Origin: Cognataquiflexum gelatinilyticum
GTDB taxonomy: Bacteria; Bacteroidota; Bacteroidia; Cytophagales; Cyclobacteriaceae
Direction: 5' to 3'
Assembly: GCF_024813435.1 (NCBI RefSeq)
Contig: NZ_JANAEZ010000002.1
Location: 434,001 to 498,000 of the forward strand
DNA length: 64,000 bases
The notes below the pieces were generated by a model. That model was not told where the DNA came from. It searched no databases and saw only the letters and a program-made list of their open reading frames with translations. Within the stretch, counting starts at the first letter, position 1; each line of letters begins with the position of its first letter. Below, in pieces: positions 1-8,259 of this stretch. The translations under genes and the position numbers were made by a program.

Positions 1-1774
1 AACCGGTATTGATTTTGGACACCAATCCGTCTTTTTCATTGGTCAGAGTTTGGATTTTGGCATTGATTTCTTCGTATTCTTTTTTCTCCTTGAAGCTTGC
101 CTTAGATTTTCCCGGATCGATGTTGGTTTTTTCAGCTTTTGGAGCTGACATTGTTTTCTCCTCCTTTTTTGCAGATTTTTCTTCTTTTTCCCACTCTCTG
201 AATTCAGAATAGTTGCCTGGAAAATCTTTGATAATTCCTTCTCCTTCAAAAACAAACAAGTGCTCCACCAACCTGTCCATAAAATACCTGTCGTGGGATA
301 CGATGATCAGGCAACCCGGAAAGTTGTCTAAAAACTCCTCCAAAGTATTCAGCGTTACAATGTCCAGGTCATTGGTCGGTTCATCGAGAATCAGGAAGTT
401 GGGACTTTTAATCAATATCATAAGCAGCTGCAATCTCCTCCGTTCTCCACCACTCAACTTTGCAATCGGGGTATGTTGCTGTTTGGGAGGGAAACCGAAT
501 TTGGTCAGAAACTGGGAAACAGAAATAGTTGCTCCACCAGCCACAGTCACCACTTCTGCGACTTCTTTCACGATATCCAATAATCTCTTCTCTTCGTCAA
601 AGCTGTCTTCTTCCTGCCTGTAATAGCCGATTGCAGTGGTCTGACCGATGCTGATTTTTCCGCTGTCAGGCGGAAGCATGCCTGTGATCATATTCAAGAA
701 AGTGGTCTTTCCGGCACCGTTGGGTCCGACGATGCCGATTTTATCCCCTTTCTTGAAGGTATAACTGAAGTCCCGGAGGATCTTTTTGTCCTCAAATGAT
801 TTGTTCAGCTTTTCTATTTCGATGATTTTGTTGCCTAACCTTTGAGAAGTGACTTTGAGTTCGATCTCGCGTTCTTCCTTTTTCATAAAGGCTTTTTCCT
901 TTGTCTCCTCAAAGGCATCTACCCTGTATTTGGCTTTGGTACTCCGCGCTTTAGGCTGTCTTCTGATCCAATCCAGTTCTTTTTTGTAAAGGCTTTTGGC
1001 TTTTTCCTGTTCGGTGGCTTCTATCTCTCTTCTCTCTTCTTTCTTTTCGAGAAAATAACCATAATTCCCCATGTACCTGTGAATGCTGCCATTGTCAAGT
1101 TCAAGGATCTGATTGGTAACTTTTTCGAGAAAATACCTATCGTGCGTCACCATAAACAGCGCAAGGTTGGCTTTGGAAAGGTAATCTTCCAGCCACTCAA
1201 TCGTCTCCAGATCAAGGTGGTTGGTAGGTTCATCCAGCAGCAAGAGGTCTGGTTTTTCCAAAATTGCTTTTGCCAAGGCAACACGCTTTCGCTGACCGCC
1301 ACTCAGATTGCTGACTGCCATTTCTGTGTCGTGGAGACCAAGTTTACCAAGAACTTCATTTATCTGGTATTCAAAATCCCAAGCCTGCAGGGTATCCATT
1401 TTTTCAAAAATCTTCTGCATCTCATCGCCGTTGTCTTTGCCGTGCTCGGCATCCAACATGGCTTTGTGGTATTGCTCAATCACTTGGAGTGTTTCGTTTG
1501 TGCTTCCATCAAAAATGGTTTGAAAGACACTCATATTTCCCGAAAAGACAGGATTCTGATGCACATAGGCCACTTTGACCTGTTGGTTGATGGCTACATT
1601 GCCGGTGTCGGCAACTTCCTGACCCATGATGATTTTCATCAAAGTGGACTTTCCTGCCCCGTTGATGCCCACTAGGGCGATTTTTTGGCCTTGGTCTATG
1701 CCGAAGGAAATGTTTTGAAAAAGTTTGCGCTCGCCAAATGACTTGCTGAGATTTTCTACTGAAAGGTAATTCAT
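1..1774 (-). CDS. ABC-F family ATP-binding protein (Uup/EttA-like), C-terminus cut by window edge
   Basis: Soluble twin-ATPase of the ABC-F group, whose members act on the ribosome or protect it and do not transport. The reverse strand is open from an ATG at 1774 to the window edge, so the end of the protein is missing. Two ABC modules are visible: Walker A GINGAGKST, signature LSGGQRKR and Walker B LLLLDEPTNHLD in the first; GPNGAGKTT, LSGGERRR and FLILDEPTNDLD in the second, joined by a charged linker. No membrane segment is seen. A Lys/Glu-rich tail after module two looks like the start of a Uup-type coiled coil. The family is firm; the subfamily (Uup rather than EttA) is inferred from that tail. 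Confidence 0.95.
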   Translation of the reverse strand, partial: MNYLSVENLSKSFGERKLFQNISFGIDQGQKIALVGINGAGKSTLMKIIMGQEVADTGNVAINQQVKVAYVHQNPVFSGNMSVFQTIFDGSTNETLQVIEQYHKAMLDAEHGKDNGDEMQKIFEKMDTLQAWDFEYQINEVLGKLGLHDTEMAVSNLSGGQRKRVALAKAILEKPDLLLLDEPTNHLDLETIEWLEDYLSKANLALFMVTHDRYFLEKVTNQILELDNGSIHRYMGNYGYFLEKKEERREIEATEQEKAKSLYKKELDWIRRQPKARSTKAKYRVDAFEETKEKAFMKKEEREIELKVTSQRLGNKIIEIEKLNKSFEDKKILRDFSYTFKKGDKIGIVGPNGAGKTTFLNMITGMLPPDSGKISIGQTTAIGYYRQEEDSFDEEKRLLDIVKEVAEVVTVAGGATISVSQFLTKFGFPPKQQHTPIAKLSGGERRRLQLLMILIKSPNFLILDEPTNDLDIVTLNTLEEFLDNFPGCLIIVSHDRYFMDRLVEHLFVFEGEGIIKDFPGNYSEFREWEKEEKSAKKEEKTMSAPKAEKTNIDPGKSKASFKEKKEYEEINAKIQTLTNEKDGLVSKINTG

Positions 1775-1894
1775 GCCGCAAAGATAGAAGGAAAAGGTTT
1801 TAATTTGGTAGGTTAAAAGGAATTAAGGTTAAGAGGCCGTCTCAGGTCTAAATATTCAATTTTCGACGATTCATTCATCATTATTAATCCTTCA

Positions 1895-2863
1895 TTATTT
1901 TTTCTTCCCCACAATATCCTTTACAATTTGCTCGGCATGGACGATGGAGTTTTCGATAAAGAATTCTCTCGTGTTGAGTCCACCACAAACTACGCCTGCG
2001 AGGTAAACCCCATGTACATTTGATTCCTGATTGGTTTGATCATAGCAAGGTTGGCGTTTTTCATCCAAGCTGAGCTCCACGCCCAATTGGTCCAACAAAG
2101 CGAAATTTGGCCGGTAACCTGTCATCGCCAAGACAAAATCGTTTTCAACTGTAACTTCTCCTTCAGGGGTATTGAGTAGCACTTCCTTTTCCCGGATTTC
2201 TTTGACTGTCGAATGGGCAAAAGCCTTGATCGAACCTTCTTTAATGCGGTTTTCGATATCAGGCTTGACCCAATATTTGACATTGGAATCGATGCCTTCG
2301 TCCTTCAGCACCATCGTGACTTCAGCGCCTTTTCTCCAGGTTTCAAGTGCCACATCTACAGCGGAATTTGCTCCACCAACCACCACAATTTTCTGACCGA
2401 TGTAGGGCCAAGGTTCTTTGTAATAATGGGTCACTTTCGGTAGGTCCTCTCCGGGTACTTTCATCAGATTTGGGAGGTCATAAAATCCTGTTGACAAGAT
2501 GATGTTTTTGGTATGGTATTTTGCCTTGGAGGTAGTGATTTCAAAAACATCCTCTTTTTTAGTAACGGTTTTGACTTCCTCGTACAGGTTGATTTTCAGT
2601 TTCCAGGTTTTGGCTACCCTGCGGTAATACTCCAATGCTTCTGTCCTCGTAGGTTTGTGGGCGATGGACATAAATGGAATACCGCCCATTTCGAGTTTCT
2701 CGGAAGTCGAAAAAAATGTCATGTTGAGTGGATAATTGAAGAGGGAATTGGTCAAAACTCCTTTTTCGACAATGATATAGTTGAGGTTGGCTTTTTCACA
2801 TTCAATCCCACAAGCCAATCCTATCGGTCCACCACCGACAATAAACACATCCAATATTTCCAT
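1895..2863 (-). CDS. ypdA: YpdA-family putative bacillithiol disulfide reductase
   Basis: FAD/NAD(P)H-dependent thioredoxin-reductase-like protein of 322 residues, the usual YpdA length. An N-terminal FAD-binding site (IVGGGPIGLACG) and a central NADPH-binding site (VVGGANSAVDVALE) are both present. The first segment also matches the family in NYPLNMTFFSTSEKLEMG. As in YpdA, no CxxC redox pair is visible, unlike thioredoxin reductase. The family is thought to reduce bacillithiol disulfide in the cytoplasm in bacteria that use bacillithiol, which includes many Bacteroidota. It stands alone between the ABC-F gene and the NRDE gene, all on the minus strand with gaps of about 100 bases, so shared transcription is possible but unproven. 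Confidence 0.9.
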   Translation of the reverse strand: MEILDVFIVGGGPIGLACGIECEKANLNYIIVEKGVLTNSLFNYPLNMTFFSTSEKLEMGGIPFMSIAHKPTRTEALEYYRRVAKTWKLKINLYEEVKTVTKKEDVFEITTSKAKYHTKNIILSTGFYDLPNLMKVPGEDLPKVTHYYKEPWPYIGQKIVVVGGANSAVDVALETWRKGAEVTMVLKDEGIDSNVKYWVKPDIENRIKEGSIKAFAHSTVKEIREKEVLLNTPEGEVTVENDFVLAMTGYRPNFALLDQLGVELSLDEKRQPCYDQTNQESNVHGVYLAGVVCGGLNTREFFIENSIVHAEQIVKDIVGKKK

Positions 2864-2967
2864 CGCAAAGAGAATTGATTAATCCGAAACAAAGGCTTTT
2901 AATCCCACAAGCCGGATGATGGTAAGTTACAAAATTTTGGGGGATACCCACCCAAGGGATAACAAGC

Positions 2968-3753
2968 TTATCCTATTTTCTGTTCGCGGACACCTTCCAT
3001 TAAAAAGCTCACCTGATTCTCTTCGATGCGGTTTTCTGCCTGAAAATAGCGCACTTCCTTGATCTCCACTTCTCCGGAGTGCTTCCAAAGCAATACCGTG
3101 GTATTTATCGTGCCATAGTAATTGCCCACATTGATAAACTGCGAAGAAAGCAAGCGCTCCTGCTCCAAAGTCGCCCCGGTAGCAGGCAGAAACCTGTCCG
3201 GTTCCATTTCCCTTGACAGCAAAACCTCCCTCAAACCATCTAAGTCTATTTCGTTATGGTCAATCTTGGCGTGCAATTTTTCTTTGGCTTTCACGAGTTT
3301 TGCCCAAGGTGTTTCCAACAGCGCATTGCTCAAACCATAAAGTCCATTTTCCAAACGGTAAATTCCTTCTTTTTTATTTGACAGATAAAACAAATCATCA
3401 CATTCTCCGACCAAAAGATTGAAACCTTCATATTGGTCTTTTTCCTTTGCTATTTCAAGCAGGTATTCCAAAGGACTTGAATTTCCTTCCAAAAAATTCT
3501 TGACCAGATCGCCACGGGATTTTGCGTTTTGTTTGACATTTTTGAGATCACGGTAATTGGTCAAAGTAGCAAAACGGCCGTTTGGATTTAATCCCAACCA
3601 TGTCCCGCCGGCTTTGAGGTCTTTTCCGGCGTAGAATCCCTGCTCCCAAAGATGAATAGAGGCCGTAGGCCGCTCAAAAAACTCATCCCTGTTAGCTACC
3701 AAGATGAATTTATAGTCGGGGTGGTTGTTCCAATTGAAAGCTATTAAACACAT
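2968..3753 (-). CDS. NRDE (TANGO2-like) family protein
   Basis: 261-residue protein beginning MCLIAFNW and carrying the family hallmark ANRDEFFERPT near residues 20-30, followed by GTWLGLNPNGRFATLTNYR, which is also typical. The N-terminal Cys2 after Met is characteristic of Ntn-like folds, so a hydrolase role has been proposed for the family, but the reaction is not established. The length is normal. It lies 47 bases downstream of the OYE gene and is separated from it by a perfect 30-base palindrome, so it probably has its own promoter or is expressed by read-through. Confidence 0.9.
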   Translation of the reverse strand: MCLIAFNWNNHPDYKFILVANRDEFFERPTASIHLWEQGFYAGKDLKAGGTWLGLNPNGRFATLTNYRDLKNVKQNAKSRGDLVKNFLEGNSSPLEYLLEIAKEKDQYEGFNLLVGECDDLFYLSNKKEGIYRLENGLYGLSNALLETPWAKLVKAKEKLHAKIDHNEIDLDGLREVLLSREMEPDRFLPATGATLEQERLLSSQFINVGNYYGTINTTVLLWKHSGEVEIKEVRYFQAENRIEENQVSFLMEGVREQKIG

Positions 3754-3766
3754 GCGCGCAAAGTAA

Positions 3767-3796
3767 CAAAAAGGCCGAAATATTTCGGCCTTTTTG
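3767..3796 (-). terminator. Perfect 30-bp palindrome between OYE and NRDE genes, likely terminator
   Basis: CAAAAAGGCCGAAAT is followed directly by its exact reverse complement, giving a GC-rich core flanked by A and T runs. On the minus strand the stem ends in a U-run four bases after the stop codon of the OYE gene, as expected for an intrinsic terminator. Its symmetry would let it work in both directions. Confidence 0.75.
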
Positions 3797-3800
3797 TGAA

Positions 3801-4907
3801 TTAAACATGCTCCTGTTCCTGATAAGAAGGATAATCGGTATACCCTTTTTCTCCCGGAGTATAGAAAGTAGCGGTGTCATATTCAGCCAAAGGGTCATGA
3901 TTTTCGAACCTTTCCACCAAATCGGGATTTGAAATAAATGGCTTGCCAAAAGCTACTGCATCCGCAAAGCCATCCTTTATCACCTGATTGCCTTTTGCTT
4001 GGTCAAAAGCGGAATTGATGATGATCGTTCCTTTATAGATCGGCCTGTATCTTTTTGCGATTTCTTTTTCAGCATAAGGAATGGAAGACACGTCTGTAAA
4101 CGGCTCTGATAAATGCATGTAAGCCAAATCGTATTCGTTGAGTTTGTTGATGATGTAATCGAAAGTCGGGATAGTCTCCTCATCCATCGTCATACCAAAA
4201 ACCCCATTCAGGGAAGGATTCAATCTGAGTCCGATCCTGTTTTCCGGCATCACTTCTTTGATTGCATCGATCACCTCAAACAGGATTCTTGCTTTGTTTT
4301 CGATGGTGCCACCGTATTGGTCGGTTCTCACATTGGAAGTACCGTTGAAAAATTGGTGAAAAAGGTACCCATTTGAAGAGTGGATCTCCACCCCGTCAAA
4401 ACCTGCATCCATGGCATTTTTTGCGGCATTTTTGAAATCAAGAACTGTTTGCTTGATTTCTTCCAAAGTCATTGCTTTTGGAGTCACAGTTTCTTTGAAT
4501 CCTTCAGGAGTATAGGATTTTGAATGTGGATTGATGGCAGAAGCTGACAATGGAAGATTGCCATTATGAAAATCAGGATGTGACATCCTGCCTACATGCC
4601 ACAATTGGATAAAAATTACGCCGCCTTTTTCGTGCACTGCTTCTGTGGTTTTTTTCCAACCTTCTACTTGTTCTTGTGAATAAATCCCCGGAGTATTGAT
4701 ATACCCAACAGCGATTTTGGATACCTGTGATCCTTCTGTAATCAATAATCCTGCAGAGGCTCTCTGTGAATAGTATGTGGCCTGAATTTCCGTTGGGATA
4801 TTTCCCGGATTGTCTGCCCTGTTTCTGGTCATCGGCGCCATGACGATCCTGTTTTTCAACTCCAGATCGCCCAATTGTAATTTTTCTAAAAGTGGTTGTA
4901 TACTCAT
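3801..4907 (-). CDS. Old yellow enzyme family alkene reductase (NemA-like)
   Basis: 368-residue FMN-dependent TIM-barrel flavoenzyme that would reduce activated C=C bonds or nitro/nitrate groups with NADPH. The family motifs are in order: LKNRIVMAPMTRNRA at the N-terminus, ITEGSQVS, WHVGRMSHP, GFDGVEIHSSNGYLFHQF with the substrate-binding His and Asn pair, RTDQYGGTIENKARI, and a C-terminal AVAFGKPFISNPDLVERF for phosphate binding. The length is typical. It starts at the ATG at 4907. A short palindrome TGTATATACA (4937-4946) lies about 30 bases upstream and may be part of the promoter or an operator. No adjacent regulator gene is present. Confidence 0.93.
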   Translation of the reverse strand: MSIQPLLEKLQLGDLELKNRIVMAPMTRNRADNPGNIPTEIQATYYSQRASAGLLITEGSQVSKIAVGYINTPGIYSQEQVEGWKKTTEAVHEKGGVIFIQLWHVGRMSHPDFHNGNLPLSASAINPHSKSYTPEGFKETVTPKAMTLEEIKQTVLDFKNAAKNAMDAGFDGVEIHSSNGYLFHQFFNGTSNVRTDQYGGTIENKARILFEVIDAIKEVMPENRIGLRLNPSLNGVFGMTMDEETIPTFDYIINKLNEYDLAYMHLSEPFTDVSSIPYAEKEIAKRYRPIYKGTIIINSAFDQAKGNQVIKDGFADAVAFGKPFISNPDLVERFENHDPLAEYDTATFYTPGEKGYTDYPSYQEQEHV

Positions 4908-5150
4908 CGTATTTTATTTTTGTTGGTTTAATTCAATGTATATACAACTAATTTAATCCTGGTATGGTTCAGTCATTCGGGGAATATTAAAAAGTAGAGT
5001 CTTCATCCGTTTTCCTGCAGGATTTTGAAAAATTATGAAAAGAGAGTGTGTTCAATCCCTATTTTTTAAAAAAATATCATAATCCGCTTGTCATTTGCCA
5101 CAATGATTTTGGAAAGTTTCAACAGTTTTTACCCCAAAAATTCAGGTGTC

Positions 5151-6677
5151 TTAGAATGCATCCGGATCAAATCTCCAAAACTCAGTATAGTCTGCAAACT
5201 GCAGTGACCGCAAAAAGTAAAGCTGTCCTTCATGTTCAAAAATCGCGGTGTTCTCGGCCTTTATTTCTCCGGGGAAAGGATTTTTTGCCGCCCATTCAAA
5301 TGTCTTCAAGTCAAGCTCCCAAAATTCTCTTACACTGTTGTACATACCGATGTATGCCTTGTCTCCTTTCACTATTGCCAATCCTCCAAAATCCGAAACG
5401 GTTTTGATAAAAGGAGAAGGATATACAGTTTTGGCCACTGCGGAGGCGGTACTTGGGTCATGTTCCCACAAAATCTTATCCTTGTCAATGATGTACAATT
5501 TGTTTTGGTAGGTGAAATTCAGCATGTCCCCTGTGACATCATAGGGAAGATTGGGTAGGTTATTCCAATTTCCTAGGAGTGGATTGAATTCTCTGACCAA
5601 TGACCCTACTTCTAAAAGGCCACCCATAGCCAAGAATTTTCCGCTGACCTCAGACCCTAGTCCATCCGCAAATCTAAAATTAGGAGAAGCAATGGACTGA
5701 TATTCTCCGTTTTCATATTTCCAAAAATCCTCCGAATAGGGTGCTGATGTCCCAAAACCTTTGTATCCGCCGCCAAAAAAACCAGTATGCGAATAGATTG
5801 CTTTTCTTTTTGGTTCACCAGGATATCCGGTTGGCTTCCATTCATTATCCCCTGGTGTGAAAGAATAGATTTCCGGGATGAAATTACTTCTAAAATCTAC
5901 TCCCAAACCCACAAAAAATCTGCTGCCTTGCTTAAAATAAACATTATTTCTAAACCTGATCTGGTCAATGCGGATATCGAGCAGTTCATAGGTTCCGGTT
6001 GGGTATTTAAATGGTCTTTCGGCAAAAGCTACTTTGGCACCGGTAACCACCTTGACAGGGACGGATATGGAGGCCTGTCTCGGCGGTACCCTCACCCTGA
6101 TTTGTGAACCAAAAGCCACATCAATGACTTGACCTTTTGCATCGCCAAAAAATACCTCAGAAGTACTCTCAAATCCCCTACCTAAAACTGTGATGATTTC
6201 TCCTGCAAATTGAGTTGCCGGAAAAAACTTCTCTACTGTTGGCTCCAAGGTAAAAAATGAAAGTACATTCCCATAAATCAGACCTGATTCCGTCTGGGCA
6301 AATCCCCGCACAAAATATTCCCTTCCCAATAAGAGTAATTCAGTTTCTCCCACAAAGTTGCCAGGACGGGACCTTTCTCCCAGTTTTACATCTATAGCAT
6401 CTGAAAAATCAGCAGTCAATGCAAACTGGAACCCATGTTCTTGGATGGCGACATTTTGAAAAGCTAAAATCCTGCCCAAAATAATCGCCCGCGTTCCATT
6501 GACATTTACAATTTCCTCGGTCAATAAAGTAAACCCACCCTCTGCTTCTTCTTCACAGGAGAAAAAAGAGAAGCAATAAAGCAGAAAGATAAATGGATAA
6601 AAATGTTTCAAGTGGAATTTTTTTAATGACAAGAGAGGCAATTTTTTAGGGTTTGTTTTTCGGATCAAGGATTCCAA
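5151..6677 (-). CDS. IPT/TIG and kelch-like outer-surface lipoprotein
   Basis: 508-residue predicted lipoprotein. A hydrophobic segment ending FSFFSC at about residues 30-41 is a lipobox, followed by the acidic EEE expected for Bacteroidota surface export. The middle part (about residues 150-210) reads like an IPT/TIG fold (FFPATQFAGEIITVLGRGFE, then FFGDAKG). The C-terminal half has kelch-like blades such as NEWKPTGYPGEPKRKAIYSH and GNWNNLPNLPYDVTGDMLNF. The start overlaps the end of the DUF4249 gene by 13 bases, so the two are translated from one transcript. The function is unknown; a ligand-binding partner of the DUF4249 protein at the outer membrane is an inference. Confidence 0.85.
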   Translation of the reverse strand: MESLIRKTNPKKLPLLSLKKFHLKHFYPFIFLLYCFSFFSCEEEAEGGFTLLTEEIVNVNGTRAIILGRILAFQNVAIQEHGFQFALTADFSDAIDVKLGERSRPGNFVGETELLLLGREYFVRGFAQTESGLIYGNVLSFFTLEPTVEKFFPATQFAGEIITVLGRGFESTSEVFFGDAKGQVIDVAFGSQIRVRVPPRQASISVPVKVVTGAKVAFAERPFKYPTGTYELLDIRIDQIRFRNNVYFKQGSRFFVGLGVDFRSNFIPEIYSFTPGDNEWKPTGYPGEPKRKAIYSHTGFFGGGYKGFGTSAPYSEDFWKYENGEYQSIASPNFRFADGLGSEVSGKFLAMGGLLEVGSLVREFNPLLGNWNNLPNLPYDVTGDMLNFTYQNKLYIIDKDKILWEHDPSTASAVAKTVYPSPFIKTVSDFGGLAIVKGDKAYIGMYNSVREFWELDLKTFEWAAKNPFPGEIKAENTAIFEHEGQLYFLRSLQFADYTEFWRFDPDAF

Positions 6678-7753
6678 TCATCCGGCGGATCGACAGGTAG
6701 CAAAGGCGGAATGATGGGATTTCTACCCAAACCATCCATGGCACGTAAGTATTGCCTGCAATCAAGATAAATCTTAGAAAAAGGGGTTTTTACAAATTCC
6801 AGCCGGTCTTTGTGAATATATACCCTCATGAACTGCGCATCAGCTGCTAAAAAATAACCCAATACCTGCTCTTCGGGATCATCCAAACTGATCATATTTC
6901 CCCTGATATTGGCTGGGGGAGGATCAAAAACACTTCCTGTCAGGCTGAGTTGCTGATTGGTCAGCCTAAGAAATGAGTGGGCCCTTTGGCTTACGCTGAG
7001 GTGTAAAAAGTCTAACCTGTACGTTTCCTTGAACCTTACACCATCATCTACCACATACGCTACAACTTTCCGCTGATAAAGACCGTCCACATCCTTGTCG
7101 TCATAGGTGATGACATTGGCAGGCTGGGGAATGTCGGTATGGAAGCACCTGGCACAGCAGCTTATCGGGGCATTGTTTGTTCCTTCTGCATCCGGTTCTG
7201 TGATAAATACAAAGGTGGATTTCAGTGGTCGCCAATGGTAATAATTTTCAATGCCCTCGGGGTCTTGAAAATGTGCCGTGACCTGAACGCCAACTTCCCC
7301 GATGTACTTATTGGTCGTAGCTGTTCTCACTGCCTTATAAGTGAGAGAATCCACCTTCGGTACTTCTGCAACAGTTTCTGGTCTGGAGATATATCTTTTG
7401 CCGGAAAAAAGTTCCAACTCAAGGTTATACGTCCTGCCCACTTCTGCACTGAAGTCGGGATCAGAAAAGTAGACCCCCGGCCGGTTTGGATCTTGCGATT
7501 CAGTGAATACAAAAGTCCTACCTAGATCGTCCCTTAGCGCTACTTTGGCCAATATTTCAGGTCTGTTGATACCCACAAATGACAAACCGTAAGGTGCATT
7601 TCTGGTGAGTTTGACTTCTTGTGGCCCCGGAAGTGTAGTGATTACAGCTTCTACTGTCAAACCCCGGTCAGGCACATCCACTTCAGCATTGTATGGTTCA
7701 ATGCAGGATGAAAAAAGCAATAAAACAATTATGATGGAATAAAATTTTCCCAT
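6665..7753 (-). CDS. DUF4249 domain lipoprotein
   Basis: 362-residue protein with a lipoprotein signal (IIIVLLLFSSC, Cys at residue 17) followed by a beta-rich DUF4249 body: LTVEAVITTLPGPQEVKLTR near the N-terminus and the Cys pair ISCCARCF in the middle, typical of the family. DUF4249 proteins normally accompany a TonB-dependent receptor and are thought to act at the outer membrane. Here no receptor gene is adjacent; the upstream neighbour is the divergent BlaI-like regulator. It is the first gene of a two-gene unit with the IPT/kelch lipoprotein. Confidence 0.88.
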   Translation of the reverse strand: MGKFYSIIIVLLLFSSCIEPYNAEVDVPDRGLTVEAVITTLPGPQEVKLTRNAPYGLSFVGINRPEILAKVALRDDLGRTFVFTESQDPNRPGVYFSDPDFSAEVGRTYNLELELFSGKRYISRPETVAEVPKVDSLTYKAVRTATTNKYIGEVGVQVTAHFQDPEGIENYYHWRPLKSTFVFITEPDAEGTNNAPISCCARCFHTDIPQPANVITYDDKDVDGLYQRKVVAYVVDDGVRFKETYRLDFLHLSVSQRAHSFLRLTNQQLSLTGSVFDPPPANIRGNMISLDDPEEQVLGYFLAADAQFMRVYIHKDRLEFVKTPFSKIYLDCRQYLRAMDGLGRNPIIPPLLPVDPPDDWNP

Positions 7754-7802
7754 TTCTCATTAAAACTTTAGATGCAATATAATGATTTAGAAGGTTTTTC
7801 GA

Positions 7803-7826
7803 TTTATACGAAAAAAATCGTATAAA
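7803..7826. promoter_or_regulatory. BlaI-type operator 1, inverted repeat
   Basis: TTTATACGA and TCGTATAAA form a perfect inverted repeat with 9-base arms and a 6-base A spacer in the intergenic region shared by the divergent DUF4249 and blaI-like genes. It shares the core TACGA-N6-TCGTA with two further sites downstream. BlaI/MecI proteins bind such dyads as dimers; autoregulation of the blaI-blaR1 pair is inferred. Confidence 0.7.
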
Positions 7827-7835
7827 TATTTGCAT

Positions 7836-7851
7836 TACGATTCTCTTCGTA
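7836..7851. promoter_or_regulatory. BlaI-type operator 2
   Basis: TACGA, six bases, TCGTA: the same dyad core and the same spacer length as site 1, beginning 29 bases further on. The outer arms are less symmetric than in site 1. Confidence 0.65.
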
Positions 7852-7859
7852 TAACTTTG

Positions 7860-7875
7860 TACGAAAGTAATCGTA
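7860..7875. promoter_or_regulatory. BlaI-type operator 3
   Basis: Third TACGA-N6-TCGTA dyad, beginning 24 bases after site 2 and ending 9 bases before the start codon of the BlaI-like gene. Its position would block transcription start or early elongation if a repressor were bound. Confidence 0.65.
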
Positions 7876-7884
7876 TAGACCGAT

Positions 7885-8259
7885 ATGCAAGCTAAACCGA
7901 CTGAATCCGAACTTGAAATTTTGGCCATACTATGGCCCATGAAGCAGGCTACTGTAAGGGAAATCCACGAGAAACTTGCCGAAACCAAAGACACCGGCTA
8001 CACCACTACCCTCAAGACCATGCAGATCATGCATGCCAAAGGACTCCTCCGCAGGGATGAGCAGAACCGTACCCACATTTACTTTCCGGCGGTAGACGAG
8101 ACCGTCACTCAAAAAAACCTGGTGACCAATTTTATGGCCACAGCATTTGGCGGCTCTGCCAAAAACCTGGTGATGCAGGCTCTCGGACAGGGCAATCCCT
8201 CCAAGGAGGAATTAGATGAAATCCGCGCTTTCTTGGACCAATTGGAAAATGAACAATAA
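7885..8259 (+). CDS. BlaI/MecI/CopY family transcriptional repressor
   Basis: 124-residue winged-helix regulator. The N-terminus has the family helix-turn-helix (LAILWPMKQATVREIHEKL, then GYTTTLKTMQIMHAKGLL) and an HIYFPAVDE wing. The C-terminal half is a helical dimerisation region, where BlaI proteins are cleaved when the sensor is activated. Its stop codon overlaps the start of the M56 gene by one base (TAATG), the standard blaI-blaR1 arrangement. Three matching dyads lie immediately upstream, so it probably represses its own operon and perhaps the divergent DUF4249 gene. The inducing signal is unknown; there is no reason to assume it is a beta-lactam. Confidence 0.93.
   Translation: MQAKPTESELEILAILWPMKQATVREIHEKLAETKDTGYTTTLKTMQIMHAKGLLRRDEQNRTHIYFPAVDETVTQKNLVTNFMATAFGGSAKNLVMQALGQGNPSKEELDEIRAFLDQLENEQ

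Noticed and set aside
842..1675. 277-codon open frame on the plus strand
   Set aside because: It is antisense to the conserved ABC-F gene, whose Walker and signature motifs fix the coding strand.
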